Of a stretch of 64,000 bases of DNA, positions 1-11,322 are shown one piece after another; positions within the stretch are counted from its first letter, which is position 1; every line of letters begins with the position of its first letter. The stretch comes from Craspedostauros australis. Taxonomy: Eukaryota > Bacillariophyta > Bacillariophyceae > Mastogloiales > Achnanthaceae. The notes beneath the pieces are model-generated. The model had not been told where the DNA came from and made no database searches. It saw nothing but the letters and a program-made list of their open reading frames with translations. The position numbers were made by a program, and so were the translations under genes. The stretch is from contig JAMXDE010000008.1 in NCBI GenBank assembly GCA_026770025.1, positions 2,046,001-2,110,000 on the forward strand, written 5' to 3'.

Positions 1-1106
1 AACAAAACGCTGAACACCAATGCCGCTCCTGTCAAGGCATTCGAGGAGATCGTGTGGCCGAACACGACAGCCGAGATGCATATCGAAATCATCTGACGAG
101 TGGTCATGATGATGGTGAAGACGATTGGACCGAATTCCTTGATGGTGTAGAAGATGCAGAGCTGCCCCGACGCCGACGTGATGGCGGTGATGATGTTGTA
201 CCGCAGAGCCAGAGGGTTGGCTTGAAGGAATTCCCATACGATCGGGAAGTCCCCAGAGACGATGAGGCCAGCCGTGGTCATGCAGATGGCGGAGATGTTG
301 ACACCGAGCATCATCTGGTACGGGTCGACATTTGGACGCCCGTACTTGACGTAGACCTTGTTCTGCCACTGAGATGTGAATGAATCGAAGCATATGTACA
401 TGAGGAGGAACACGAGACCGAGAAGTTGCGTCTCGTTTTCCTTGTCCGACGTCTTGCTGGCCAACGAGAAGATGGCCACCCCGAACGTGATCAGCAAGGC
501 CTCGCCGTACTGTTCTGGCGGGTACTCAGTCCCCTGGAGGAATCTGCCCATCATCATGACCGGGATGATCTTTGAGCTTTTGAAGACGGTTTGCATGGGG
601 AATGACACGTACTGGAGGGAGGCATACTGACTCCAGCTGCTCATCGTGTTGCTGAGGGCGCACGGGGTGAAGGCAAGCAAGGGTGCCTTGTTATTGGCAA
701 AGACAGCACCGTGCTTGATGCGAACCGCAATGATCGCCACGATGACAGCAAGGAATCTGTTGCTGAAGACGCAGAATGCTGCTGACGGAAACTTCCCGCT
801 GACGACACGTTTCGTGGGTTCGAACTGTGTTGTCATGATGAGCTCCTGCATGTACCCCCATGTCAAGTAGGATGCCTGCAAACCGCAAAAGCAAAAAAAG
901 AATTTGACAGCGGTTGCCATGAAATCAGGATTGTCGGATTTGGGTGCAGCTGTCACGGCATTCTCGCCGGAAGACGGGAGCTCGTTTCCCAATGGAACAT
1001 CCGCCGACGAAGTCCGTTTCTTGTTGGTTGGCGAGGCCATCCTCATGGACCGAAAGTCTCTGCTCGAGGATCGGTGTGTGGTCGTGACGTAAGGCGGTGA
1101 GAACAT
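1..1106 (-). CDS. SLC35B-family (UAA-type) nucleotide-sugar/PAPS transporter, C-terminus cut by window edge
   Basis: A single open frame of 368 codons runs from an ATG at 1104-1106 off the left edge; an in-frame TAG lies upstream at 1113-1115. About 50 hydrophilic residues come first, then a series of hydrophobic helices. Family hallmarks of the UAA/SLC35B Golgi/ER transporters are visible: GLQASYLTWGYMQE in TM1, VFKSSKIIPVMMMGRF, FDSFTSQWQNKVY, GQLCIFYTIKEFGP and the C-terminal MTTRQMISICISAV followed by FGH. These proteins exchange nucleotide-activated donors across the Golgi membrane. The DSFTSxWQ motif and overall pattern point to the PAPS/UDP-sugar (SLC35B) branch. The exact substrate cannot be read from sequence. 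No intron is seen in the part present. Confidence 0.9.
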   Translation of the reverse strand, partial: MFSPPYVTTTHRSSSRDFRSMRMASPTNKKRTSSADVPLGNELPSSGENAVTAAPKSDNPDFMATAVKFFFCFCGLQASYLTWGYMQELIMTTQFEPTKRVVSGKFPSAAFCVFSNRFLAVIVAIIAVRIKHGAVFANNKAPLLAFTPCALSNTMSSWSQYASLQYVSFPMQTVFKSSKIIPVMMMGRFLQGTEYPPEQYGEALLITFGVAIFSLASKTSDKENETQLLGLVFLLMYICFDSFTSQWQNKVYVKYGRPNVDPYQMMLGVNISAICMTTAGLIVSGDFPIVWEFLQANPLALRYNIITAITSASGQLCIFYTIKEFGPIVFTIIMTTRQMISICISAVVFGHTISSNALTGAALVFSVL

Positions 1107-2171
1107 GAGCAACTAAGAGGTGAGAGAAGTGGGAACAAAACCGTGGTGATGACAACGATGGTGATGAAGATCACGATGACGAGCGAGAAATGGTTCGATT
1201 TGGAGGCATTGGCACTGCAATACTCGTACACAGTGCCTGCAACTGACACATGCTGTGACGGAACTCACGGTGGCGTGGAAGACGCTGCGATTGATGCCGT
1301 TGTCGCACTGCCGTCGTTGTGCAGATGGCCGTCCTTGTGCGGAGTGGTGCCTTGTCGCGTCCCCCCAACGTGATCCGTCTCTGCGCCCTTGCGATGCCTG
1401 ACCATCAAAACAATGGTGTCTACCTGTCTACCTGTCTATCTGTGTACGTGTCTGTGTGTCTGCCTGTCTGTGTTGCTGTCGCTCTCCAGGGTCTTCCTGT
1501 TGATCTTCGCACAGGCGCTGCAGTTGTGGCTACAGTTGTCGACGCTTCTGTTGGTGGTGATAGTATGAGTATGCGCTTTGCCGTTTGTTTCGAAATAGGA
1601 AGGCAAAGAGGAAGATGGGGGTGGACATGGGCGTTGTGGTATGGTACTACCACTCAACCGTTGATTCCGTTGATTCTGTTGATCGTAGCTGCTTTCTTTC
1701 GGTGTTGTTGAGTGTCTCTTCGGTATCCTCGATGATCTTGGAGTCACAAATTGCGTCCCTTCTTGTGATGCGTCTTCGGCGCAACCCTTTCTTCCTTTGT
1801 GACTGATTGGTTTCGAGTTGTGACCGTTTTGTCGCGCGAGCTCCCAGCGTGTTGACCTCTTGAGTCGACCAAGTCAAATCGAAACACTTTTTTGGCGCGA
1901 AAGCTGAACCAACGAAACCAAACAACAACATGTTGCGTTCGACCAACATGGGAAGGAGAAACACGCGATGGACAGCCATCAGTGCGACGGCGATGACGCA
2001 CAACAAAGCCCCAGACAGGACTGTTATCCACAAGTACCCGTTCTCATACTTGTACCATAGTCGTACATAATCGAAGGATCCTGTTCTGGAACATACTCGT
2101 CCATTCCTTCCCGTAAAATACTGTGAAATCCGCACAACGGCACAACGGCACGTCTCCACACCATCGACACG
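1107..2171. promoter_or_regulatory. Divergent intergenic region between transporter and AlkB-like gene
   Basis: About 1.06 kb separates the starts of the two divergent genes and should hold both promoters. A degenerate TGTC/TGTG-rich simple-sequence stretch lies at about 1417-1475. A 170-codon minus-strand frame (1647-2159) contains a hydrophobic stretch but no recognisable family and I do not call it. Confidence 0.4.
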
Positions 2172-3602
2172 ATGAGACCATCCAATGACAAAGAAGACTC
2201 AGCCATGTCAGGCGCGAAGAGAAATCCCTCGACCTCATCGGCCACACCGCCTGGTGCCGATGACGCTGCGACTGTCCCGTCGCTTCCCGTCGACAGCAAG
2301 CTCCCGTTGGAATCCTTGAAGGATCCACGTGAGAATGCTTCTGCCAAGGTTGCCAAACCGAGGAAGAAGGCGGGCCGAAACACGGAGAGCTTCGATCCAG
2401 CATCCACCCTTGTGAGACCCGACATCCGCGTCAGGGTCAGTCTTCCGACCGCGAAGGGTTTCAACGCTCCTCTCAAGCATGACGACGTCGTCATCGTCCC
2501 GCAGCTCTTCGGCGATGAGGAGGATTGGTCCGTGTACTACAAGCTCGTCGAGGAAATGACGCAGCTGCAAAAGGACAACGTTCACGGCAGCGACTGGATC
2601 TCTTGGCATGAGGGTGCTCATCTCATTGCCAAGAATCCCAAGGGCTCCAAGACATTCAACGAAGTTATTGACAAGCTGTGCGCATACTTCAACATCCGCA
2701 AAACCTCCGTCGGCACCCGATTCAACTGGTACAAGAATGGGCATGACTGGAAGCCTTTCCATCATGATTCAGCGTGAGTACTATTCTATTGTTGCGTGTG
2801 TTGGCATTGGCGTGTATGGATGCCACTATTTCGTGCATGCACACTGGCATTGTGTGACGATGGAGCAATTCTTTCGATGGTGGCGAAAGCCTTCGCTCTT
2901 GCGTTTGCGCATTTCCCAATCAATCTTGGCGTGTTCTGTACCAATATGAGTATGTACGTGTGTCACCGTCGCGCTTCAGCATCGCTAACGACTTCTTACT
3001 CGTACCACATTCAACGACGTATCTGCCCCTTGCCAATGTTCAGCGCGTTCAACCCTGACCGAGCCAAGAACCAAAATATTACCGTCGGTGTGTCGTTTGG
3101 GACGACGAGAGAATTGGCCTTCCTGAATGCTACGGATACCTCCAAGTCGGCCAACCCATGCCGTCTCTACTTCCCTCAAACCAACAACGGGGTCTTCACA
3201 TTTGGCCGTGATGTTAACATTCGATGGAAGCACGGCATCAATGCTCTGCCGGAGGAGGAGAGAACAGAAAAGGGCCGCATCTCCATCATCCTGTGGGGGC
3301 TCGCACAGGACGTCATCGAAGAGGAAGGCTCGCCACCCATGCTTGGGGCTGATGGCAAGGGTCCCCATGCTGCCCAAAGCTGGAAAAAGAATGGCGCCAG
3401 ACGCGGCAACATCAACAACAACACAAGTGGGAATGGAAATGGTGGAGGGCGTGGTCGGAATAGAAACCGCAACCGAAATGGTAAGGGAAACGCAAACAAA
3501 GCCAACACCGACGCTTCCAATTCAAAGAATGCCAAACAGCGAAATGGCGCAAAGAACTCGGATCACCAACAGCAGAAGCAGCAACAACAACAACGGGAAT
3601 AA
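2172..3602 (+). CDS. AlkB-like 2-oxoglutarate/Fe(II) dioxygenase with Asn/Gly/Gln-rich tail
   Basis: Two exons, 2172-2773 and 3044-3602, with a 270-nt GTGAGT...CAG intron, give 386 residues. The splice restores the motif FHHDSAAFNPDR. Metal ligands are H197 and D199 (HxD) and H264 in RWKHGINA. R279 in GRISIILWG fits the 2-oxoglutarate-binding Arg. NWYKNGHDWKPFHHD is the typical substrate/metal strand of AlkB-like enzymes, which oxidatively demethylate nucleic acids or proteins. Residues 1-80 are polar and Lys-rich. The last 70 residues are a low-complexity tail of GN, RN and Q repeats, suggestive of RNA binding. Substrate is unknown. The ATG at 2172 is chosen; an in-frame ATG at 2205 is possible. 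Confidence 0.88.
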
Positions 3603-4765
3603 ACGAGAGTAATACGAGTAGCATCCATTGTATGTATCTTGTGTGTATCTGTATGAATTTGAAGAAGCCACAGCAAGGACATTTGCAAGATCCAAAGCGA
3701 TACAAACGATGTAGAGTGGAGTGGAGTGGAGTAGAGTAGAGTAGGAAAAGCAGAACAAATTGCTCCACAATGTTCTTTTATATATTGCTGACACTCTCAA
3801 TCTTTCTCTTACCATGAGGATGTCTCTCCGGAGTACTATGCTTACAACGGATTGACTCTGCGTAGCCTACGATCTGCTCCCCGCACGAACACCACGATCC
3901 ATTCTCGTTCCTCTGCACCCACAAAAGCGTTCCCTTCATGAAGGGGTACTACTGTCTTAAATATAATCTCTACCGCAGCTCCTCTGCTCTTCGATCCAAC
4001 AGATGACGACAGCATCGTGTGGACGACACAAAGAGCGCGCAAAATGAGGGAAGCATCTCTCGGCACGTCCACCCACGACGCCCACGTCATACACAAGAAT
4101 CGAAAAAGTGTGTTTCGGAGACTGGTTATGCTCAACTGCGATTCGCTGTCTGCATAAATGTGTAACGGCCGCTATAATTAATTGTTCTCCATCAGATGTC
4201 CACTGGGACATCGCATTTCGAACATGCGTGGAGCCATGCGCAACACAGGGCGCGATGATCATGTGTGGCTCGCAGAGAGTGCGTGTGTCTGCTGTCGGGA
4301 TGTTGCTGCGTTCTGGTTTGTGGTTGGTTGTCGGCAGTTGGCGTGGGGTTGGTCACCATGACCAAGTCATGTGCGCGTTGCTAACAACAGACCGCGCCGT
4401 GCGCAGCCCACATCGCACGATCGTATCGCACGATCGTGGAGACGAACAGGAGTATCGCGGTACGAGTTTGAGTGGCTCGTTCGGACACGAGTGCCTGGAG
4501 CCTTGCAGGTTCCACGAGCTGCGAGTGCACCAGATGACATGGCGTAATACGAAGCGTTTCTCGCAGGAGCCTCGGTTTTTGGAAGAACAAAACACCAACG
4601 CCGACACCCAAAAAGGGAACACACAACAGAAACAACAATGCCCAAGACGTCCAATACTAACAACAACAGCGAGAACAGCAGGAACAACCACAGTAGCAGC
4701 AACAGCATCAACATCGACAACAAAAAAGGAAGAGGGAAACAAGAAGACGACGGTCTCGATTATCG
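3603..4765. other. Intergenic region before the HSF gene
   Basis: About 1.16 kb without a supportable gene. It contains a degenerate GTAGAGTGGA repeat at about 3711-3745 just after the dioxygenase stop, and A/C-rich, CAACAAC-like low-complexity sequence at 4570-4765 immediately before the HSF start. The latter looks like a 5' leader. Confidence 0.4.
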
Positions 4766-7451
4766 ATGACAGAAACAAGAAGAGACGATGACTGCCTCGT
4801 AGCAGCAAATGAGATAAGCTCGGTGCCATCCGGGTTCATCCTCAAGCTCTACCAGATGGTCAACGGAGCCCCAGACGACATCATTTCGGTAAGCCAACCC
4901 ACGACGTATGTGCGAGAGAGATTGGAGGAACGAGCGAGGAACCGCAGCATGGTGAAGGGAATGAACACGGATCGACACGACGGCGGCAATGGCGCTGGCG
5001 CAGGCAATACCTTTCGAACATGGCAACCACCGAAGGCGAAGAAATTGGAACATCGAACTGCACGAAACTGTTCCGAAGAACACAAACCACTAACGGTGGT
5101 CGCCGAGAGGCTCTGCGCATCGGATGATGGACCAAGTCCACCGCCGATGCCTCGTGAGCGCTCGAGCGAGGAAGCGAAATCTTAGCAAAGTGTCCTTCCG
5201 TTCCAATTTCTTCCCTCAAAGCTGGTCACGAAATGCCGATCGGTGGGTTCTCCTGTTCGCACAAAGAACAGCCCTGTCGTCACGAATCTGCCCTCTGATT
5301 GCCACTGCCATTGGCCACCGGGCGGTCCTCCTGCAGCATTCGATCTCCACGAGGCGTACCAGGGTGCATGTTGCGGGAGCTGAAGAGGGCGGAAATCCCT
5401 GGTGCGACGTCCCTGTTGCCGTCTCCATGGAACGGACGTGCCCGCCATTGCCTTCGTTTTCGTTGGTGCAGAGCGCGCGTTCCATAAAAAAGCGCGAAAG
5501 CACAAAATCGAAAAACGCGATTCGCATCCGTGTTGTTCCACAAACCTCTCTCTCGCAAAGAAAAAACGACGAATCTTTCGGAAAGAGAACAGCTCAACAA
5601 ACAATCTGAGGCCAAAAACAACTGGTTATGAGGCATTCGTGCATAGCAGTCATGCGTACTGGATCAATCCAGTCGACAGATCCAACACAACAGAATCCCC
5701 AACCTCCCCAAAAACTTCCCGCTCACGTGCATTTTCGTCTTCCTTCTGTGCTTCTGCCGCGACTTTCGTCATCATGACCATCCTCTCCTCCTATCTTGGT
5801 TTCCTCCCATCCCCGACAGTGGACGAACGATGGCGAAGCCTTCATCATCGGCTCCGACCTGGGGAGGCTGGAATCGGAGACCCTTCCGCAGTACTTCCGG
5901 CACAACAGGTTCCAATCGTTGGTGAGACAGGTAAGTTGCGACGTGTTGTTCGTTCCGTCCTGTTGGATGTAAACATTCAGACATCGGAGAAGTTCGAGGG
6001 GAGAAGAAGCAAGAACAAATCCATCATGAATCATTCACAGACCCAACTCAATCACAAACGCACGCACGCATGCCCACTTCTTTGAATGCACATCCGCCAT
6101 TGAACAACTGCCGCCACAGCTGAACTTCTACTCCTTCCGAAAGATTAACAGGGAGCGCAACGTGTGGATCTACAAGCATGAGCTGTTCCACCGCGACCGT
6201 CCAGGCGACTTGCACATGGTGAGACGGAGAACCTGCCCAGGCATCGATGGCAGGAAGCAGCGCTTTTCGAGACTGTCGGTGCGCAAGCTTGGGCAGACTC
6301 CAACCGAGGAACCAGGCAGTAAAGTTGACAGGAGGGAGGTCGAGACGAGCAAGCATGTGCAGCCGATTCGTCAGCCTGCCGTTGAGCACTCACTCACTCC
6401 TTCGGCGAAGCCACCGAAGAAGCGTCGGCTGAAGGAGGACTACCCCGAAGTTTCGCCGAGCAAGCTGCCCACGGTGTCCAGCGCTGTGTCCATCGACACA
6501 TCCATGATGAACAACGTGGTGGAACCGTCCGAGACACTCCGCAACCTTGGTCTTCATCAGCAGCGCCAGGTCCAGCAGCACCCTCTGAAGGACTTCGATG
6601 AGGAGCCCCTGCCCCAAAAGAACGACAAGACGGAAATGCTGCAGCAATCCATGGTCGTCTCCGAAGTGGCGATGAAGCTGGAGGAGTGCGCCCGAAAGGC
6701 GCTCCGGGGCAAGGGGGCGCTGAGATCTCGCCGAGGCGGAGGCGGAGTGGTGACCCCTCCATACGGCGCTTCGTCGCAGTACACCGACGTCTCATCACGA
6801 GGTCTTCTCACATACGACGACGAAGTCACCAACGATGTCACCGTAGTTGTGACAGATGGCGACGAAAGCACCGCTGGAGAATCGAACCAGTCGCAGCTGT
6901 CGGGGAAGGCCGCAGTGCGAAGCTCAGCACGGGGGACGACAGTTCTTGACAACCCGCCGGTGCCGGCCGTGCAGCTGAGGACGAGCATATGCGATCGCAT
7001 CCTGTCCTACGCCGAAGAACACGGTCTTGAGCAAAGCGGTTTCGTGAGCGTCGCCGTGGTGATGAGCTTCTGCATGTCGACTTCGCCGAAGGCTGGCAAG
7101 GAACTCTCCTTGAAGATCTTGGAGCTCCTGGCGTCCTGCAACCAGCTGGCAACTGAGTTCCATTCGTACCGGTCGGCACTGCATCCAGACCTCTGCTCCG
7201 ATCAACAGTCGGCGCTCTCCAAGCGCAAGCGACTTCACGACGACACCAACTGCTTGGATATCCTGCAGGACATGTGGTCGAGCGATGTCAAGCGTATGTC
7301 CGCCATCCACGACTTCAGGGTATTCTCCGTCAATTGCATTCGCAGGATGCTCAGCAGGGATGGGGCAAACAAGATACGCCTCGCGTTCTCCTTCAATGAA
7401 ACGACGGTGTTGGAGAAGACAGCAGACGTGTGGCTCGTTTCCATGATCTAA
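4766..7451 (+). CDS. Heat-shock transcription factor (HSF-type DNA-binding domain)
   Basis: Three exons, 4766-4888, 5820-5930 and 6120-7451, all phase 0, give 521 residues. The HSF DNA-binding domain spans about residues 22-119 and is split by both introns: FILKLYQMVNGAPDDIIS in exon 1, WTNDGEAFII...YFRHNRFQSLVRQ in exon 2, and LNFYSFRKINRERNVWIYKH...FHRDRPGDLHMVRR in exon 3. Helix 3, which contacts heat-shock elements, is the HNRFQSLVRQLNFYSF stretch. A basic nuclear-localisation-like cluster, PPKKRRLKED, is near residue 176. The rest is polar with a Gln-rich part near 235 and a helical region after 400. The classical hydrophobic heptad trimerisation region is not obvious. Intron 1 (931 nt) is unusually long for the window. 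The gene probably encodes a nuclear stress-response regulator. Confidence 0.93.
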
Positions 7452-8225
7452 ACGCACAGAGAGTGAGAGAGCCAGCAGCGTGTATGCGTCATTGGAATGC
7501 TACATGTGTTGGCGGATGAACTGGCGGGCGGACTTTGCGACAGGTTGGTGCAGCCGTGCTTCGCACTTGGACATACGTACGCTGAAGTACGAGCTACTGT
7601 ACATACACCTGGCGTCAACATCCGGTGACGATCACACAACTGCCACAGTGATGAGGACGAACGGACTGGTAGAGCAGCAGAGTGGAGTACGCTCTGCAGA
7701 GCAGAAGCAACATTCCACTTGAGCATAATACTATTCTATTATACAAGGTACGCGACATCTCAGCAATTCGTCAGCAGACTGCACTCACACGGGTGCGTAA
7801 CATGGGAGAGCATACCTACGCGCCCGCTGGTACAGATGTGATAAAAAGTACGGATACGATAAGCACTCAATTTGCACCGCGCTAATCTTGCAAATAACAG
7901 AGTATAATACTTTGAAGTACGTACTCTACCATAACATATCCAGCATTACTGATGCCTGATGGCCAATGAATCCACAAGAGAGTGTAGCGAAGATCATATA
8001 ATACTACTATCCCACTCCACTCCAATAGATCGTAGAACACCACCACCAGGAGAATACGAACAGTTCAGAAAGAGTCTGACGCACGAGTTTGTTCAGCGTC
8101 AGAGAATGCCCGAAGCACTGTTCCGGACGATTTTCCGGAAAAGGATTCGAATGTGCACAAAATCACACACACAGCGCAAGCAGGAACTGCCAACCCCGAC
8201 AGCACTCAACTATACACAGCCTCTC
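7452..8225. other. Intergenic region upstream of msrB-like gene
   Basis: About 770 nt. The open frame of the MsrB exon extends upstream to 7959, but its first 89 codons are low in family signal and precede a clear signal peptide, so I treat them as 5' leader. The stretch at 7730-8030 is AT-rich. No RNA gene is seen. Confidence 0.35.
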
Positions 8226-9250
8226 ATGAAGAACCTTGGTCTCTTGTACGGTTGCTGCATGCTCTGGGCGCTGCTGCTCTCGGAACACCCCTGCACCTCG
8301 TTTGCTACTGGACACCGCGCCAAGGTGCAACAACGAGCGCAAGGAACGAAGCACTTCGCAAACATGAATGACGGCAACGGTGCCGAGAATGGCGGCAAAA
8401 ACGCCAACAGCAGCACAGATGAGAAGGAAGCCGTGGAGAGGCTCACATGGAATCCCCTGCGGCTGGCCGTTCTGCGCCTCGGCCTCACAGAGCTGCGCTT
8501 CACGTCGCCTTTGAACTACGGAAAGTACGACGCGACGTTCGACTGCGCGTACTGCGGCAACAAGCTGTTCGATGCGGATGGCAAGTATGATTCCGGCAGC
8601 GGGTGGCCTTCCTTCTGGAGATCCCTCGATGAAGGTTCCATCAGCTACAAGCGAGAATTCGATGGTCGCCTTGAGTGCCGTTGCCAGCGATGCAACTCGC
8701 ACTTGGGGCACGTCTTCCTGGATGGACCACGGTGAGTGAAGTCGCTCTCTTCCGGCGCGTAGTGGTGAACTTGAGGGTTGGATTTTGGGAGACAGCTTGG
8801 TGTGGGCGGCACCTGGACAGCACCTGGATGGCACTTGGACGGATCGCGACAAGTCCGTCATCACATCTCTTCGTGGATTGGAAATTGCAGGCCCCATGTC
8901 CATCGTTTCCGCACCTACAGGCACGATTCCTGATTCCTGGCTATTTCCAAAATGATGCTTCTGTACCATGTTTGTAACCCATGCTGTCGACGCGGTTCTT
9001 CTTGTATGCCACACACACACACACTGCTCACACAACCACCATGCAATTCTATGAGCAAATCGGTTTCCTTTGCTCAATGTACACGCATTATGCTCGACTC
9101 CCACGGATGGTATGCCATCGCAGATCAAATGATGTCTCAAAGAAGGTGTTGAATGGAAGCCCGGCCTCGGATCCAAGAAGCAGCCGTCAGGATGGTAGGC
9201 TCCCTCGCTTCTGCGTCAACGGTGCCTCGCTGAAGGTGACGAATAAGTAG
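8226..9250 (+). CDS. msrB: Peptide-methionine (R)-S-oxide reductase MsrB, plastid-targeted
   Basis: Two exons, 8226-8731 and 9184-9250, with a 452-nt intron, give 190 residues. The protein reduces methionine-R-sulfoxide in oxidised proteins using thioredoxin-type reductants. Landmarks are the zinc pairs CAYC (C107/C110) and CQRC (about 153-156), GSGWPSFW, HLGHVFLDGP, and the catalytic Cys179 in RFCVNGASL, supplied by the short last exon. The ATG at 8226 is preferred over an in-frame upstream ATG at 7959. It begins a signal peptide (MKNLGLLYGCCMLWALLL) followed by TSFATG, which resembles the ASAFAP plastid motif. The acceptor after 9183 keeps phase and gives GPRRQDGRLPRFC. It is probably part of plastid antioxidant repair. 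Confidence 0.92.
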
Positions 9251-9709
9251 ACGCAAAGCGCTCCGTATTGGCACAGCGGATTGAAAGGATCACTCTACAC
9301 TCCGTGCACTTACTGGAATACGAGAAAGGACAGAATCAACAACGATTTCTATCCACGTTGCGTTGAGCTGGGAGGCGAAGTCCCATACTTGTACGCTCGT
9401 TGGCATGGTGGAGTGCGGCATTGAGTCTCCGGCGTCTGTACGTGTAACGAACAGAATGAAGGAATAGATCGGCATTCTGTGTCTCCCTATCTCTCTTGAA
9501 CGGCATTTGTTGCGTACTCTGCCGCTGAGCAGCAATTCATTGCTCTACTTGTGATCTCAGAAGGATATGCATGTGATGGAGAACTTTGCTTACTTGTAGC
9601 GTTTGGTGGCTAGTATCGAAAAGATATTGAGCACGCCACTAGTGCCCAATGCTTACCATTACTATTACGAGTACTCTGTGCAGAAGGGCGAGCCTCTGCT
9701 CCGCACGAC
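9251..9709. other. Convergent intergenic region
   Basis: About 460 nt between the 3' ends of the MsrB gene (+) and the DUF3172 gene (-). Nothing recognisable beyond presumed 3' untranslated sequence. Confidence 0.4.
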
Positions 9710-10756
9710 TCATTCTGTCGACGAGGCAGCCATGCGCTGCCGTTGCATTGCATCCTTCTGCCCTTGCGTCAGGTCCCCCTTCACGTTCTTCTTGAAGGAT
9801 TCCACCTTGGCCCGATCATCATCCAGATAGTCCTCTCCGATGCCGTACTTCGGATTGGACAGGAATTCGTTCTGCGCATCCGCGCTCTTGTACACACACG
9901 ACAGCTGCGGCGCATCTCCGAGATTTCCCACAAAGGCCCACGTGTTCATGTTCGCCTTGCATGACCTGACCTCGTCGTCGTTGATCAAGTTCCTCTGCTT
10001 GAGGATGGGCACGACGTTGGAAGGTCGCAAGACGCAGGCGGGCTTGACGTCTGCCTGCGCGACGTAGACATTGAAGGGGTTGAAGGAGACGAAGACCCGC
10101 TGGTCGAAGGCCATGGCGGAGGCGCCATAGTTGGCACACAAGGACGAGTTGGGAGCGGCCTGGTCGATGGCATCCCGCGATGCCAAATCGCGCGGGTTCG
10201 TGTTGATGGCCGAATCGATGGTGACTCCGAGCCCGATGCCCAGCACGAAGACGCCGGCCAAGACAGCCTGCGAGACTGATGCGGGGAGACGCCAGCCTTG
10301 GCTCTCGCCAAACGAGGATGGCACATCGAAGTAGTCCGATTCCGTATCGTCCCTTTTTTCACCCTGGCGCGGGTTGCGGCGTTGGAGTCGGCCAGGGGGC
10401 GGATCATCTCGCCGTCTTTGTGATCGGCGGATGGGGGCAGGGTCGTTTTCGGATCTGCCGTACTTGTCGTAGCCATCATTGCGGTCGTCGTAGGAATCGT
10501 CGTCGTCGTCATCTTCATCGTCGTCGTAGCGTCTCCTGTTCCTGGCTGCGCGCGAGATGAGGCCAGCAGGACCTCTGTACGATTTGTCGCTGGCAACGTC
10601 GCCGCCAACAAGAGGATGGAGACTGGCGTACGAAGATCTCGCAGATGCCCGTGTCGAAGGCTGGAAGGCCGTTGTTCTGTGACAGCTGATGATGATGGAT
10701 ACCATCGGCAGCAGCAGGAGCACGGCAGCTCCCGCGAGAGTCTTTGGTCGGATCAT
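9710..10756 (-). CDS. DUF3172-family plastid membrane protein
   Basis: The frame is uninterrupted and gives 348 residues from the ATG at 10756. An upstream in-frame ATG at 10954 would add a His/Gln-rich stretch ahead of the signal peptide, so it is rejected. Residues 1-33 are a signal peptide ending in TTAFQP, matching the ASAFAP motif and indicating plastid import. Residues 77-140 are Asp- and Arg-rich and probably disordered. One transmembrane helix lies at about 161-181 (SQAVLAGVFVLGIGLGVTID). The conserved domain follows at about 195-335, with VFVSFNPFNVYV, KPACVLRPSNVVPIL, RSCKANMNTWAFVG and LSCVYKS, which I recognise as DUF3172 of cyanobacteria and plastids. Function is unknown. The family assignment rests on recalled motifs. 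Confidence 0.8.
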   Translation of the reverse strand: MIRPKTLAGAAVLLLLPMVSIIISCHRTTAFQPSTRASARSSYASLHPLVGGDVASDKSYRGPAGLISRAARNRRRYDDDEDDDDDDSYDDRNDGYDKYGRSENDPAPIRRSQRRRDDPPPGRLQRRNPRQGEKRDDTESDYFDVPSSFGESQGWRLPASVSQAVLAGVFVLGIGLGVTIDSAINTNPRDLASRDAIDQAAPNSSLCANYGASAMAFDQRVFVSFNPFNVYVAQADVKPACVLRPSNVVPILKQRNLINDDEVRSCKANMNTWAFVGNLGDAPQLSCVYKSADAQNEFLSNPKYGIGEDYLDDDRAKVESFKKNVKGDLTQGQKDAMQRQRMAASSTE

Positions 10757-11213
10757 TTGAAGTGGAGGGGTATGCCTTAGTCGATGGTTTGAATGGCAAC
10801 GGGAAACATTCTTTGCTGCTGCACTCTCTTGATGCTGTTGTTGCTGTTGATGATGATGGTGATAGTGCTGGGGATTGCACGGTCGCGACCCTCTCCCCTC
10901 CACACGAGAAAACGCTTGTTCATGAAACGTCTGTTGAAGCCTTGTTCCTTCCACATGTCAGTCGGTGGAACGGATGATTGGGTGCAAAACAAGTGGTGTT
11001 CGCGTTGTTGGTGGGCAAAACATGATTGGTGGTGCGGGGATGCTGAACAGCGTATTCTGCCGCAACTCCTGGAGCAGATATTGCAGTTTAGTTGTAGTTG
11101 CCGCATACCCGATTTCTCCCACCAACATGTCCCTTTGATTTGCTGTTTGCGGATCTCTCTTTCCTCCACATGATGGCAATTGGATACTGATGCACAGAGC
11201 ATTTCACACCACT
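10757..11213. promoter_or_regulatory. Divergent intergenic region (DUF3172 gene / unknown mitochondrial-type gene)
   Basis: Lies between divergent starts at 10756 and 11323 and ends in the 15-bp tandem repeat described separately. It also contains TTG/CTG-rich simple sequence at 10810-10870. No gene is supported. Confidence 0.35.
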
Positions 11214-11299
11214 CTTGGAGATCACTGTCTTGGAGATCACTGTCTTGGAGATCACTGTCTTGGAGATCACTGTCTTGGAGATCACTGTCTTGGAGATCA
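11214..11299 (+). repeat. 15-bp perfect tandem repeat, five copies plus a partial
   Basis: The unit CTTGGAGATCACTGT is repeated perfectly at 11214, 11229, 11244, 11259 and 11274, followed by an 11-base partial copy. It ends 24 bases before the preferred ATG (11323) of the next gene. It is open in the same frame as that gene and would read as repeated EITVL if translation began at the ATG at 11215. Confidence 0.97.
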
Positions 11300-11322
11300 G
11301 GTTGAGTCAAGGAACGAACACG

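Noticed and set aside
1647..2159. 170-codon minus-strand frame with a hydrophobic stretch
   Set aside because: Lies in a promoter region, overlaps simple repeats, and has no recognisable domain or conserved start.
7959..8225. N-terminal 89-codon extension of MsrB
   Set aside because: Would place the clear signal peptide internally; low-complexity and without family similarity.
8163..9176. 337-codon minus-strand frame
   Set aside because: Antisense of the MsrB exon and its intron; no family signal.
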